This document shows, one piece after another, positions 8,179-14,381 of a stretch of 23,906 bases of DNA. This DNA is from an uncultured Eubacteriales bacterium (GTDB lineage Bacteria > Bacillota > Clostridia > Christensenellales > UBA1242): positions 1 to 23,906 of the forward strand of contig CADBPU010000055.1 of NCBI GenBank assembly GCA_902796635.1, in the 5' to 3' direction. Each line of letters starts with the position of its first letter. Position 1 is the first letter of the stretch. The notes beneath the pieces were generated by a model. It ran no database searches. It was not told where the DNA came from and saw only the letters and a list, made by a program, of their open reading frames with translations. The translations under genes were made by a program, and so were the position numbers.

Positions 8179-8592
8179 ATGGATAATAAAAGAATCAAAA
8201 ACATTTTATCACTTGCAATTAGATTAGAAAATTTATGTGAAGGATTTGATGAAACAAACAAGTCCGCTGTTTTGACGTCAAAAGTAAAAGTTTTGTTGGA
8301 AATTTCAAAAGAAAATTCTGTTACGCCAAACACAATCAAATCAAATATAGGTCTTGCAAAAAGCAATATTGCAATCATGTGTAATGCGCTTGCAGAAGAA
8401 GGTTTGATACATAAAAACAAAGATAGTGCAGATACAAGAGAGATTTCATACAGCATAACAGAAAAAGGGCTTGACGAACTTGACAAATTTTTACTCAAAG
8501 CAAAAAAGAATTTTGAAGGGCGTCTTGCATATAAAAATAATATGAAGCAAATTGATGAGGCCGTAGAAGATTTATTGAGTTTAGTTAAATAG
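8179..8592 (+). CDS. MarR-like winged-helix transcriptional regulator
   Basis: A 137-residue DNA-binding protein of MarR-like size. Residues about 45-75 form the helix-turn-helix (VTPNTIKSNIGLAKSNIAIMCNAL...), and EEGLIHKNKDSADTREISYSITEKG (about 75-99) is the typical wing with the D..R.. signature, followed by a C-terminal helix that normally makes the dimer. The N-terminal helix carries one Cys (LENLCEGF). The start is set by an AGAGGAGAG site. It lies 17 bases before cysS on the same strand and is probably co-transcribed with it. A role in controlling the operon is possible but not shown by the sequence; the ligand is unknown. Confidence 0.82.
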   Translation: MDNKRIKNILSLAIRLENLCEGFDETNKSAVLTSKVKVLLEISKENSVTPNTIKSNIGLAKSNIAIMCNALAEEGLIHKNKDSADTREISYSITEKGLDELDKFLLKAKKNFEGRLAYKNNMKQIDEAVEDLLSLVK

Positions 8593-8609
8593 CAAAAAAC
8601 AGGAGCATT

Positions 8610-10010
8610 ATGATTTATTTATACAATACATTATCACGAAAAAAAGAAATATTTGAACCATCACAAGACAATATTGTAAGGATGTATTCTTGTGGTCCAA
8701 CGGTTTATAGTTATGCTCATATTGGGAATTTGAGAGCATACATTTTTATGGACACATTAAGACGTGTTTTGAAATATAATGGCTACAAAATCAATGGAGT
8801 CATGAATATCACAGACGTAGGCCATCTCACAAGTGATGGCGACACTGGTGAAGACAAGATGGAAAAGGCCAGCAAGAGAGAAAACAAGTCGCCATATGAA
8901 ATTGCAGAATATTACACAGAATGGTTTTTGAAAGATGCCAAAAAACTTAATATAGAATTGCCAGAAAAACTTTGCAAAGCAACCGACCACATACAAGATA
9001 TGATTGAATTTGTGCAGAGACTTATTGATAATGGAATGGCATATGAAGTTGATGGCAATGTATATTTTGATGTTCAAAAACTCAAGAGTTATGGAAGACT
9101 TAGTGGCATAAATCTTGATGACCTAAAAGCAGGTGCAAGAATTGCAGTAAACGAGCAAAAAAAGAGTCCTTATGACTTTGCACTTTGGATAAAAGCACCA
9201 GAAAATCACATCATGAAATGGCAAAGTCCATGGGGTGTTGGCTATCCGGGTTGGCATATTGAATGTTCAACTATGAGCAGAAAATATTTGGGCGACACTT
9301 TTGATATCCACACGGGTGGTGTTGACCACATACCTGTTCATCATGAAAACGAACTTGCTCAAACAGAAGGGTATAGTGGCAAACTTCAAGCAAGATTTTG
9401 GATGCACGTAGAATTTTTGCAAGTTGATGGTGGAAAAATGAGCAAAAGTCTTGGCAACTGTTATAGAATTGAAGAGTTGGAAGAAAAGGGTTATTCTGCG
9501 CTTGATTATAGATATTTTTGTCTTAATGGTCATTATCGCAAAAAACTCAATTTCACTTTTGATGCTCTTAATGCAAGCAAGATTGCAAGAAGCAGATTAA
9601 ACGCTTTGTTGTTAAGTCATAAAAACGGAAAAGAAACTTGCGATAATCAAAAACTTGCAGAATATAAAAAACAATTTGTTGATGCAATTAATGATGACTT
9701 AAATATTCCATATGCACTTGGCGTGCTTTGGACTATGCTTAAAGATATGCCATGCTCAAAAGATGTGTTTGATTTGGCACTTGAAATGGATAAAATTTTT
9801 GGACTATCTTTTGATTCTCTTAAAGAAGAAGTTGCAGAACAAAAGCCACAAGAAGACATACCACAAGAAGTAAAAGAGTTGGCAGAAAAAAGAGCAGAAG
9901 CCAAAAAACAAAAAGATTTTGCTCTTGCTGATGAGTTAAGAAACCAAATAGATAAACTTGGATATTTGATTATTGATGGAAGACAAGGTTTTGAAATAAA
10001 AAAGAAATAA
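8610..10010 (+). CDS. cysS: Cysteinyl-tRNA synthetase
   Basis: Charges tRNA-Cys with cysteine in the cytoplasm; monomeric class I synthetase of normal length (466 residues). The HIGH motif appears as HIGN at 37-40 inside YSCGPTVYSYAHIGN, and KMSKS is exact at 276-280. The zinc ligands that select cysteine are all present: C28, C219, H244 and E248, with the same 25- and 4-residue spacing as in the E. coli enzyme. The C-terminal helical anticodon-binding region ends in the family-typical AKKQKDFALADELRNQIDKLGY segment. The start is supported by CAGGAG. It follows the MarR-like gene after 17 bases. Confidence 0.96.
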   Translation: MIYLYNTLSRKKEIFEPSQDNIVRMYSCGPTVYSYAHIGNLRAYIFMDTLRRVLKYNGYKINGVMNITDVGHLTSDGDTGEDKMEKASKRENKSPYEIAEYYTEWFLKDAKKLNIELPEKLCKATDHIQDMIEFVQRLIDNGMAYEVDGNVYFDVQKLKSYGRLSGINLDDLKAGARIAVNEQKKSPYDFALWIKAPENHIMKWQSPWGVGYPGWHIECSTMSRKYLGDTFDIHTGGVDHIPVHHENELAQTEGYSGKLQARFWMHVEFLQVDGGKMSKSLGNCYRIEELEEKGYSALDYRYFCLNGHYRKKLNFTFDALNASKIARSRLNALLLSHKNGKETCDNQKLAEYKKQFVDAINDDLNIPYALGVLWTMLKDMPCSKDVFDLALEMDKIFGLSFDSLKEEVAEQKPQEDIPQEVKELAEKRAEAKKQKDFALADELRNQIDKLGYLIIDGRQGFEIKKK

Positions 10011-10030
10011 TATTTTAATTGTTAAAATAT
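10010..10030 (+). repeat. AT-only perfect inverted repeat at the cysS stop
   Basis: Nine-base arms ATATTTTAA / TTAAAATAT flank a 3-base loop and begin on the last base of the cysS stop codon. No long T-run follows immediately, so it could be a weak terminator or 3'-end stabiliser. A similar AT-only hairpin sits at the sufU stop. Confidence 0.45.
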
Positions 10031-10072
10031 GGAAAATTTTTTAATTTATAAAAATAAAAGCATCAAAAATAT

Positions 10073-10101
10073 TTGACAATTAAAGTATAGATTGATAGTA
10101 T
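10073..10101 (+). promoter_or_regulatory. Promoter of the Fur-family gene
   Basis: TTGACA (10073-10078), 17 bases, then TAGTAT (10096-10101) with TG in the extended -10 position. The predicted start is near 10108, leaving a leader of about 20 bases with AGGTGA before the ATG at 10128. Confidence 0.75.
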
Positions 10102-10127
10102 TAATATGTAAGGTACAGGTGAAAAAT

Positions 10128-10502
10128 ATGGATAGAAATACAGAAACAAAAAGTATGATATTAAAAGCATTCAAAAAGGGTTATACTCCAACAGCAGAAG
10201 AATTACTCCAAAAGTTGAGAGAAGCAGAACCTAATTTTTCACGTGCAACATTGTATAGAAATCTTGCAAGTTTTTGTGAAAATGGAAAACTTAAAAAGGT
10301 TAGTGTTGTTGGCAAAACTGATAGATACGAACTCAACACAGGTTGCAACTATCATTTGGTTTGTGAAGTTTGTGGAAAGATAGAAGACTTAGAGATGGCA
10401 GGAGCAATCAAAACCCCAGCAAGACTTATGGACTACGAAGTTCATTCTCACGAACTCATGTTTTATGGCGTATGTCCAAAATGTCAAAAAAAGAGAAAAT
10501 AA
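10128..10502 (+). CDS. Fur/PerR-family regulator with an altered regulatory metal site
   Basis: A 124-residue Fur-superfamily protein. The ATG at 10128 is chosen over an upstream in-frame start because AGGTGA stands 5 bases before it and the promoter lies upstream. The winged helix is clear (TPTAEELLQKLREAEPNFSR then ATLYRNL at about 20-46). The structural zinc site is intact: C79, C82, C116 and C119. In the regulatory site, by alignment from memory to B. subtilis PerR, H37 is Thr20, D85 is Glu68 and H91 is Asn74, while H93 (His76) and D104 (Asp87) remain. It may sense a different metal or bind DNA constitutively. A terminator follows; Hsp20 lies convergent downstream. Confidence 0.85.
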   Translation: MDRNTETKSMILKAFKKGYTPTAEELLQKLREAEPNFSRATLYRNLASFCENGKLKKVSVVGKTDRYELNTGCNYHLVCEVCGKIEDLEMAGAIKTPARLMDYEVHSHELMFYGVCPKCQKKRK

Positions 10503-10524
10503 TAAAAAATTTATATAAAAAAAT

Positions 10525-10556
10525 AAAAAAATCACGAAAAACTCGTGATTTTTTTT
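10525..10556. terminator. Terminator between the Fur-family gene and hsp20
   Basis: ATCACGA / TCGTGAT with a 5-base loop is flanked by A on the left and T on the right, so the stem extends by A-T pairs and gives poly-U in both directions. It can serve both convergent genes. Confidence 0.82.
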
Positions 10557-10595
10557 GCAATATTATTGCATGAGGAAAAAATATGTTTGGAATTG

Positions 10596-11132
10596 TTAAT
10601 CAATATTAATTTTGTGTGTTGTGAGTTCTTTTGGTTTTTCTTTTGGCACAATCAAACTCAAAACACCATTTTGATATTTTGCCTTGATGTCTTCTTCTTT
10701 AATTTTGTCGCCCACATAATAACTTCTACTTGCATAAAAACTTCTTTCTTTTCTTATATATGGTTTTTTATGTTCACATTCGCAATGTTCATCTTTGCAT
10801 TCGCTGTGTTCATCTTTGCACTCACATTTTTCATCACCACATCCACAGCCAGCTTTTTCATGCTTATGCTCTTCATGTGGCTTTTCGCCAGAAACAGTTT
10901 TTTCTGTCTTTTTTGCAGAAACGTTTAGATAGCCATTTTTGAGTGAAACATCAATTTCATTTTTCTCAAAACCTGGCAGCTCAATGTCAAGTTCATAGCC
11001 ATTTTCGTCTTCCTTCACATCTGTTTTCATTTGCATTGGTCTTAGGGCTCTTTCAAATCTTGCTGGTTCAAAAATACCATCAAACAAATCTCCCAAATCC
11101 CATTCGCCAATTCTATCAATCATATCTCTCAT
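10596..11132 (-). CDS. Hsp20 small heat-shock protein with a Cys/His-rich insert
   Basis: An ATP-independent holdase chaperone of the alpha-crystallin family, 178 residues. I choose the ATG at 11132 over an upstream TTG because AAAGGAGAT sits 7 bases before it. The first part of the alpha-crystallin domain is at about 35-75 (ELDIELPGFEKNEIDVSL, YLNVSAKK) and the second at about 125-165 (YIRKERSFYASRSYYV, then IKAKYQNGVLSLIVPK). Between them, residues about 83-123 are an insert with all seven cysteines of the protein (96, 98, 103, 105, 112, 117, 119) and six histidines, partly as CxC pairs. This is the loop where family members usually have a short acidic segment and the dimer-exchange strand. 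Transcription is under a CIRCE element. Confidence 0.92.
   Translation of the reverse strand: MRDMIDRIGEWDLGDLFDGIFEPARFERALRPMQMKTDVKEDENGYELDIELPGFEKNEIDVSLKNGYLNVSAKKTEKTVSGEKPHEEHKHEKAGCGCGDEKCECKDEHSECKDEHCECEHKKPYIRKERSFYASRSYYVGDKIKEEDIKAKYQNGVLSLIVPKEKPKELTTHKINID
10777..10818 (-). repeat. 21-bp tandem duplication inside hsp20
   Basis: Two adjacent 21-base units (10777-10797 and 10798-10818) match at 19 of 21 positions. Each encodes a KDEH-x-EC heptad, so the duplication adds metal-ligand-like residues. A weaker third copy follows toward 10839. Confidence 0.75.
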
Positions 11133-11196
11133 ATAAATATCTCCTTTTTCTTTATTTGTCAATTGTAGAGTTTTAACAAATTGATATCGTTATTTG

Positions 11197-11223
11197 CTAG
11201 CACTCTAACTCATTGACTGCTAA
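11197..11223. promoter_or_regulatory. CIRCE element (HrcA operator) of hsp20
   Basis: CTAGCACTC, nine bases, GACTGCTAA matches the CIRCE consensus TTAGCACTC-N9-GAGTGCTAA with one mismatch in each arm. It covers the predicted hsp20 transcription start, where the HrcA repressor normally blocks transcription until heat or misfolding stress. HrcA itself is not in the window. Confidence 0.9.
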
Positions 11224-11224
11224 T

Positions 11225-11252
11225 ATTATATCACATCAAATTTGTTTGTCAA
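11225..11252 (-). promoter_or_regulatory. Promoter of hsp20
   Basis: On the minus strand TTGACA (11247-11252), 16 bases, TATAAT (11225-11230), with TG in the extended -10 position. The predicted start near 11218 falls within the CIRCE element. Confidence 0.88.
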
Positions 11253-11342
11253 CAATTTTATGACATTTTTTCAAAATTTTTTTTATTTCATAAAATAATT
11301 TTTTACAAACAAGTCAATTTTTATTCTAAAAATACTTTTTTG

Positions 11343-11351
11343 TGATATAAT
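11343..11351 (+). promoter_or_regulatory. Extended -10 promoter of greA, placed for a leaderless transcript
   Basis: TGATATAAT (TGnTATAAT) ends exactly six bases before the greA ATG. The usual start seven bases after the -10 is the A of that ATG. No -35 is obvious, as is common for extended -10 promoters. Confidence 0.7.
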
Positions 11352-11357
11352 ATAGCC

Positions 11358-11861
11358 ATGTTTGACGAGTTGACACAAAAAGATATTGATGATATGAATG
11401 CAGAGATTGAAGAGCGAATAAAGCTTCGCTCGGGCTTTCATGACGACATTGTCATGGCAAAAAGTTATGGCGATTTGAGCGAAAATGCAGAATATCACGA
11501 AGCAAAGCGAAGCAAAAATAAAAATGAATCGAGAATAAGATATCTGCGTAATATGATAAAGACTGCCACAATAATTGATGCGGAACAAAAGACAAAAAAA
11601 AATGTTGTGGGTTATTTTGATAAAGTAAGTTTGTATTTTGAAGATGAAGACGAAGAAGAAGTTATTACAATTTCCACAAAAATGAGAATAGACGCAAAAC
11701 AAGGCGTTATCAGTAAAGAATCTCCACTTGGCTCTGCAATTTTTGGGAAAAAGGTAGGAGATAGGGTTTTTGTAAAAGTAAGTGATGATATGGAATATTA
11801 TGTGGTTATCAAAGCAATTACAAAAAATAATTCAGCTGATGTTCCACTTAATAAATATTGA
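11358..11861 (+). CDS. greA: Transcription elongation factor GreA
   Basis: Enters the RNA polymerase secondary channel and stimulates cleavage of backtracked RNA. At 167 residues it has the family's usual length of about 158. The N-terminal coiled coil carries the acidic tip in GDLSENAEYHEAKRSK (about 38-53), the signature region with the catalytic acidic pair. The C-terminal domain has the family's SPLGSAIFGKKVGDRVFV segment (about 122-139). There is no Shine-Dalgarno site before the ATG; the promoter position predicts that translation starts at the first base of the mRNA. The acidic run EDEDEEE (about 94-100) is a local oddity between the two domains. Confidence 0.9.
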   Translation: MFDELTQKDIDDMNAEIEERIKLRSGFHDDIVMAKSYGDLSENAEYHEAKRSKNKNESRIRYLRNMIKTATIIDAEQKTKKNVVGYFDKVSLYFEDEDEEEVITISTKMRIDAKQGVISKESPLGSAIFGKKVGDRVFVKVSDDMEYYVVIKAITKNNSADVPLNKY

Positions 11862-11880
11862 TTGCTTTTAATATTGTGTA

Positions 11881-11908
11881 TTGACAAAATATTAATTATT
11901 ATTAAAAT
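11881..11908 (+). promoter_or_regulatory. Promoter of the deoxyribosyltransferase-like gene
   Basis: TTGACA (11881-11886), 16 bases, TAAAAT (11903-11908). The predicted start near 11915 leaves a leader of about 16 bases holding only the GAAGGGAG ribosome binding site. Confidence 0.75.
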
Positions 11909-11930
11909 TATATTGAAGGGAGAATTGATT

Positions 11931-12371
11931 ATGAAATTGACAGTATTTTTAGGTGGTACTTGTGGTGGTTCAACATGGAGAGATAAATTGATACCAATGT
12001 TCAGTGATAAAGTTGATGCTTTCAATCCAGTTGTTCCAGATTGGACACCAGAATGTCAAGAAAATGAAGATTTTCATAAAGAGCATGATGACGTAAATTT
12101 GTTTGTAATAACCCCAGAATCTAACTCTGCATATAGTTTGTTTGAAATTGGTGTTGAAGCAACCAAAAATCCAAAGCGCACAGTTGTTTGCTTTTTAGAT
12201 AATGAAAATGGAACAGCTTTTGATGCTCAAAGGGTAAAATCAAACAAAAAAATGGCTAGCGATTTGAAAAAAATGGGAGTAGCGGTATACGATAATTTGG
12301 ATGAATTGAGTGCTGATATCAATAGAGTTGCAGAAGTTTATTTATTAAAGAACAAAGAAGAAAAATTATAA
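11931..12371 (+). CDS. Nucleoside 2-deoxyribosyltransferase-like protein
   Basis: A 146-residue cytoplasmic protein. The ATG at 11931 is preferred over an upstream start because GAAGGGAG stands before it and a promoter lies just upstream. TVFLGGTCGGSTWRDKLIPMF (residues 3-23) fits the start of the deoxyribosyltransferase-like Rossmann fold, where the Gly-rich loop and STWR bind the nucleotide. FVITPESNSAYSLFEIGVEA (about 57-76) matches the segment that carries the catalytic Glu in this superfamily. VVCFLD (about 84-89) is the next strand. The enzyme family moves deoxyribose between bases, but several members have other or unknown roles, so the substrate is uncertain. Confidence 0.72.
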   Translation: MKLTVFLGGTCGGSTWRDKLIPMFSDKVDAFNPVVPDWTPECQENEDFHKEHDDVNLFVITPESNSAYSLFEIGVEATKNPKRTVVCFLDNENGTAFDAQRVKSNKKMASDLKKMGVAVYDNLDELSADINRVAEVYLLKNKEEKL

Positions 12372-12374
12372 ATT

Positions 12375-12400
12375 AAGTTCAACAATTGTTGAGTTTTTTT
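12375..12400 (+). terminator. Intrinsic terminator before mscL
   Basis: A perfect palindrome TCAACAATTGTTGA, extended by wobble and A-T pairs, is followed by seven T. It ends the deoxyribosyltransferase-like transcript. Confidence 0.7.
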
Positions 12401-12413
12401 AATAATAAATTGT

Positions 12414-12442
12414 TTGGTTTTTCAATGAATTTATGTTATAAT
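12414..12442 (+). promoter_or_regulatory. Promoter of mscL
   Basis: TTGGTT (12414-12419), 17 bases, TATAAT (12437-12442) with TGT directly before it. AAAGGAGA follows 9 bases downstream. Confidence 0.75.
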
Positions 12443-12463
12443 AAATTATCAAAGGAGATTTGT

Positions 12464-13048
12464 ATGAAAAAGTTTTTTAAGGATTTCAAAGCATTTATCA
12501 GTCGTGGAAATGTGCTTGACCTTGCTGTCGGCGTTATTATAGGTGGTGCATTCACAGCCATTGTAACTGCTGTAACAAACAAAATTCTTATGCCACTTAT
12601 AAATTGGTTACTTGCACTTATTGTTGGTGGAGATGGTCTTGATGCAGTTTACACATTCCTAAAAAAGACATATGTGGAAAATGACCCAGCAAAAGGTGTT
12701 GACCTTGCAAACAGCATTTATATTGATTGGGGTGCATTTATAATTGCAATCATTGATTTCTTGCTTATTGCTCTTGTTTTATTTCTTATCATAAGAGCCA
12801 TTATGAAGGCACAAGAAGCAGTAAAAAAAGGTGCTGAAAGCAAACCTACAAAAGAAGAAAAAGCTGAACTGAAAGCGGCTGGTGTAAATGTAAGGAACAG
12901 AAAAGAATTGAAAGCAAAAACAGCAGAACTTAGGGCAGAGAAAAAAGCAAAGGCAGAAGCCGAAGCAAAAGCACTTGAAGAAGCAAACAAAAAGCCAACA
13001 CAAGAAGAACTTCTTGCAGAAATATTGGCAGAACTTAAAAAGAAATAA
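12464..13048 (+). CDS. mscL: Large-conductance mechanosensitive channel with an extended linker
   Basis: A pentameric pore in the membrane that opens under hypoosmotic tension. The ATG at 12464 follows AAAGGAGA and fits the family N-terminus MKKFFKDFKAFISRGNVLDLAVGVIIGGAF, with the first membrane helix over about residues 16-45 and the second over 90-112. The usual C-terminal helix is recognisable at 178-192 (PTQEELLAEILAELK). Between helix 2 and that end is a Lys/Glu/Ala-rich linker of about 60 residues (115-177), which makes the protein 194 residues against about 130-150 in most bacteria. The linker looks like a charged cytoplasmic helix or coiled coil. Confidence 0.93.
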   Translation: MKKFFKDFKAFISRGNVLDLAVGVIIGGAFTAIVTAVTNKILMPLINWLLALIVGGDGLDAVYTFLKKTYVENDPAKGVDLANSIYIDWGAFIIAIIDFLLIALVLFLIIRAIMKAQEAVKKGAESKPTKEEKAELKAAGVNVRNRKELKAKTAELRAEKKAKAEAEAKALEEANKKPTQEELLAEILAELKKK

Positions 13049-13052
13049 AAAT

Positions 13053-13083
13053 AAAAAGTGAGTACTGATGTACTCATTTTTTT
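13053..13083 (+). terminator. Intrinsic terminator after mscL
   Basis: A 7-bp stem TGAGTAC / GTACTCA with loop TGAT is flanked by A and followed by seven T. Confidence 0.88.
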
Positions 13084-13098
13084 GATGTGATATTCAAT

Positions 13099-13126
13099 TT
13101 GCAAAAAAATATTTTTATGATATAAT
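13099..13126 (+). promoter_or_regulatory. Promoter of the Rrf2-family gene
   Basis: TTGCAA (13099-13104), 16 bases, TATAAT (13121-13126) with TGA directly before it. Confidence 0.75.
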
Positions 13127-13149
13127 AGCAACATAAAAAAGGAGTGATA

Positions 13150-13554
13150 ATGAAAATTTCTGCTAGTGGCGAATATGCTGTGAGATTGGTTGTTGCTATT
13201 GCAAAAAAACAAGGACAAGTTGTATCACTGAAAGATGTTGTAAAAGAAGAAAATATTTCTATCAAGTTTGCAGAAAAAATTGCAAGCGCGCTTGTCAAAG
13301 CACAAATACTCACAAGTTTACGTGGTCAAGACGGGGGATACAAACTATCAAAACCAACATCTCAAACAAGTGTGGGTGAAATATTGAAAGCCACAGGAGA
13401 TTTGTCGCCTGTTGCGGAGTGTTTGACGGCAGGATGCCCTATGCTAGACAAATGTTCAAGCATCACTGTTTGGCAACGACTTAATGGACTTATTAATGAA
13501 TATCTTAATAGTGTTATGATTTCTACACTAATCGAAAACAATTTGAAAATGTAG
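13150..13554 (+). CDS. Rrf2-family (IscR-like) transcriptional regulator
   Basis: A 134-residue winged-helix regulator. The ATG at 13150 follows AAAGGAGTG at the right distance, so I reject a GTG two codons upstream. The family N-terminus MKISASGEYAVRLVVAIA is clear; the recognition helix is in about 35-50 (NISIKFAEKIASALVKA) and the wing in SLRGQDGGYKLSKP (56-69). C91, C96 and C102 follow the three-cysteine arrangement that holds a [2Fe-2S] cluster in IscR (C92, C98, C104 in E. coli). It lies about 0.9 kb before the suf operon and may control it in response to Fe-S status; this is inference from motif and position. Confidence 0.87.
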   Translation: MKISASGEYAVRLVVAIAKKQGQVVSLKDVVKEENISIKFAEKIASALVKAQILTSLRGQDGGYKLSKPTSQTSVGEILKATGDLSPVAECLTAGCPMLDKCSSITVWQRLNGLINEYLNSVMISTLIENNLKM

Positions 13555-13590
13555 ACCATTTTATTATTATTTGTTTTACTTTTTACTTCA

Positions 13591-13618
13591 AAAAAAATGA
13601 GCATCGGCTCATTTTTTG
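13591..13618. terminator. Bidirectional terminator between rrf2 and the zinc-ribbon gene
   Basis: ATGAGC / GCTCAT with loop ATCG is flanked by A-run and T-run. The stop codon of the minus-strand gene (13609-13611) lies inside the stem, so the two convergent genes share it. Confidence 0.85.
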
Positions 13619-13974
13619 TTTGGTTCTTTTTTGATATCTGTTTCTTCTTTTTTTGGGCTAAAATTAAAGTTATATTTTCCACAAGTATCACATTTGCCAC
13701 TCAAATTTTTGATTTCTTTTCCACAATATCTACATTTTGGGTGCCCCTTTGGCATTGAATTGTTTTGATTATCTAAAAATACTTGTGTTTTGCTTTTTGG
13801 TATTTCTATTTTTATATCGTCATCATCATCATCTCTATGTTTTTTGTTATTTTTGAAAATATAATACAAAAATGCAAACAAAAACAAAGCAACAACAACA
13901 AGCAATATGCTTATTATCACCACCACAATCCAATCTATTGTTGTTCCAAACTCATCTAACAAAAGATGTTTCAT
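13609..13974 (-). CDS. Small membrane protein with C-terminal zinc ribbon
   Basis: A 121-residue protein with one strong hydrophobic helix at about 14-40, then a basic and acidic stretch (KNNKKHRDDDDDDIK) and a zinc-ribbon-like CxxC pair set in CRYCGKEIKNLSGKCDTCGKY (about 81-101). The helix probably anchors it with the ribbon in the cytoplasm. It is 37 bases downstream of a second gene of the same design at 14012-14323, with which it likely shares a transcript. No clear ribosome binding site stands before its ATG. No partner or function can be named. Confidence 0.75.
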   Translation of the reverse strand: MKHLLLDEFGTTIDWIVVVIISILLVVVALFLFAFLYYIFKNNKKHRDDDDDDIKIEIPKSKTQVFLDNQNNSMPKGHPKCRYCGKEIKNLSGKCDTCGKYNFNFSPKKEETDIKKEPNKK

Positions 13975-14011
13975 ACAATTTATAAATTTTTGTGTAAAAA
14001 ATTACTAGTTA

Positions 14012-14323
14012 TCATTCATCATTTTTTGCACCACAACTTGGGCATTTGTTTTTATCGCTTGTATATTTTGAGCCACAATATGGGCATTTTATTTTATATA
14101 CTTTTTTTTCATCGTCCACAATATCATTTTCAAATTGCTTGCTAAGTGGTGGCAATGTCTCATTTTCATTAAGAACACTTTTTTCATATTCCAATATTTC
14201 GTTTCTATGTTCTTTATGAAACCTAATTGATTTTAGTATGACGATAATGCCAGTTATAACACCTATACTCAACATAGCAATTACCGTAATAATAAAAATT
14301 GCTGTAAAGTTATCTGTATTCAT
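14012..14323 (-). CDS. Small membrane protein with C-terminal zinc ribbon, predicted leaderless
   Basis: A 103-residue protein with one hydrophobic helix at about 7-30 and a C-terminal zinc ribbon of two CxxC knuckles, IKCPYCGSKYTSDKNKCPSCGAKND (about 78-102). The layout, helix then charged linker then ribbon, matches its neighbour at 13609-13974, though the sequences differ outside the ribbon. There is no Shine-Dalgarno site. A TTGACT-N17-TAAAAT promoter places the transcript start on the A of the ATG. The family of short membrane zinc-ribbon proteins has many members without known roles; I assign none. Confidence 0.78.
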   Translation of the reverse strand: MNTDNFTAIFIITVIAMLSIGVITGIIVILKSIRFHKEHRNEILEYEKSVLNENETLPPLSKQFENDIVDDEKKVYKIKCPYCGSKYTSDKNKCPSCGAKNDE

Positions 14324-14329
14324 ATTTAG

Positions 14330-14358
14330 ATTTTATCACCACAAAAAATAATAGTCAA
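14330..14358 (-). promoter_or_regulatory. Promoter of the 14323 zinc-ribbon gene (leaderless)
   Basis: On the minus strand TTGACT (14353-14358), exactly 17 bases, TAAAAT (14330-14335) with TG in the extended -10 position. Six bases then separate the -10 from the ATG at 14323, so the predicted start is its A. Confidence 0.78.
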
Positions 14359-14381
14359 ATAATAGATATTATTTATTATTA

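Noticed and set aside
10545..10942. Plus-strand open frames opposite hsp20
   Set aside because: They are shadows of the hsp20 coding strand: Phe/His-rich, without ribosome binding sites or family resemblance.
11132..11162. Longer hsp20 start at TTG 11162
   Set aside because: The ATG at 11132 has a strong AAAGGAGAT site at ideal spacing; the upstream TTG has none.
12718..13218. Long minus-strand open frame opposite mscL and rrf2
   Set aside because: It runs across a terminator and two well-supported genes and has Ser/Phe/Ala-rich antisense composition.
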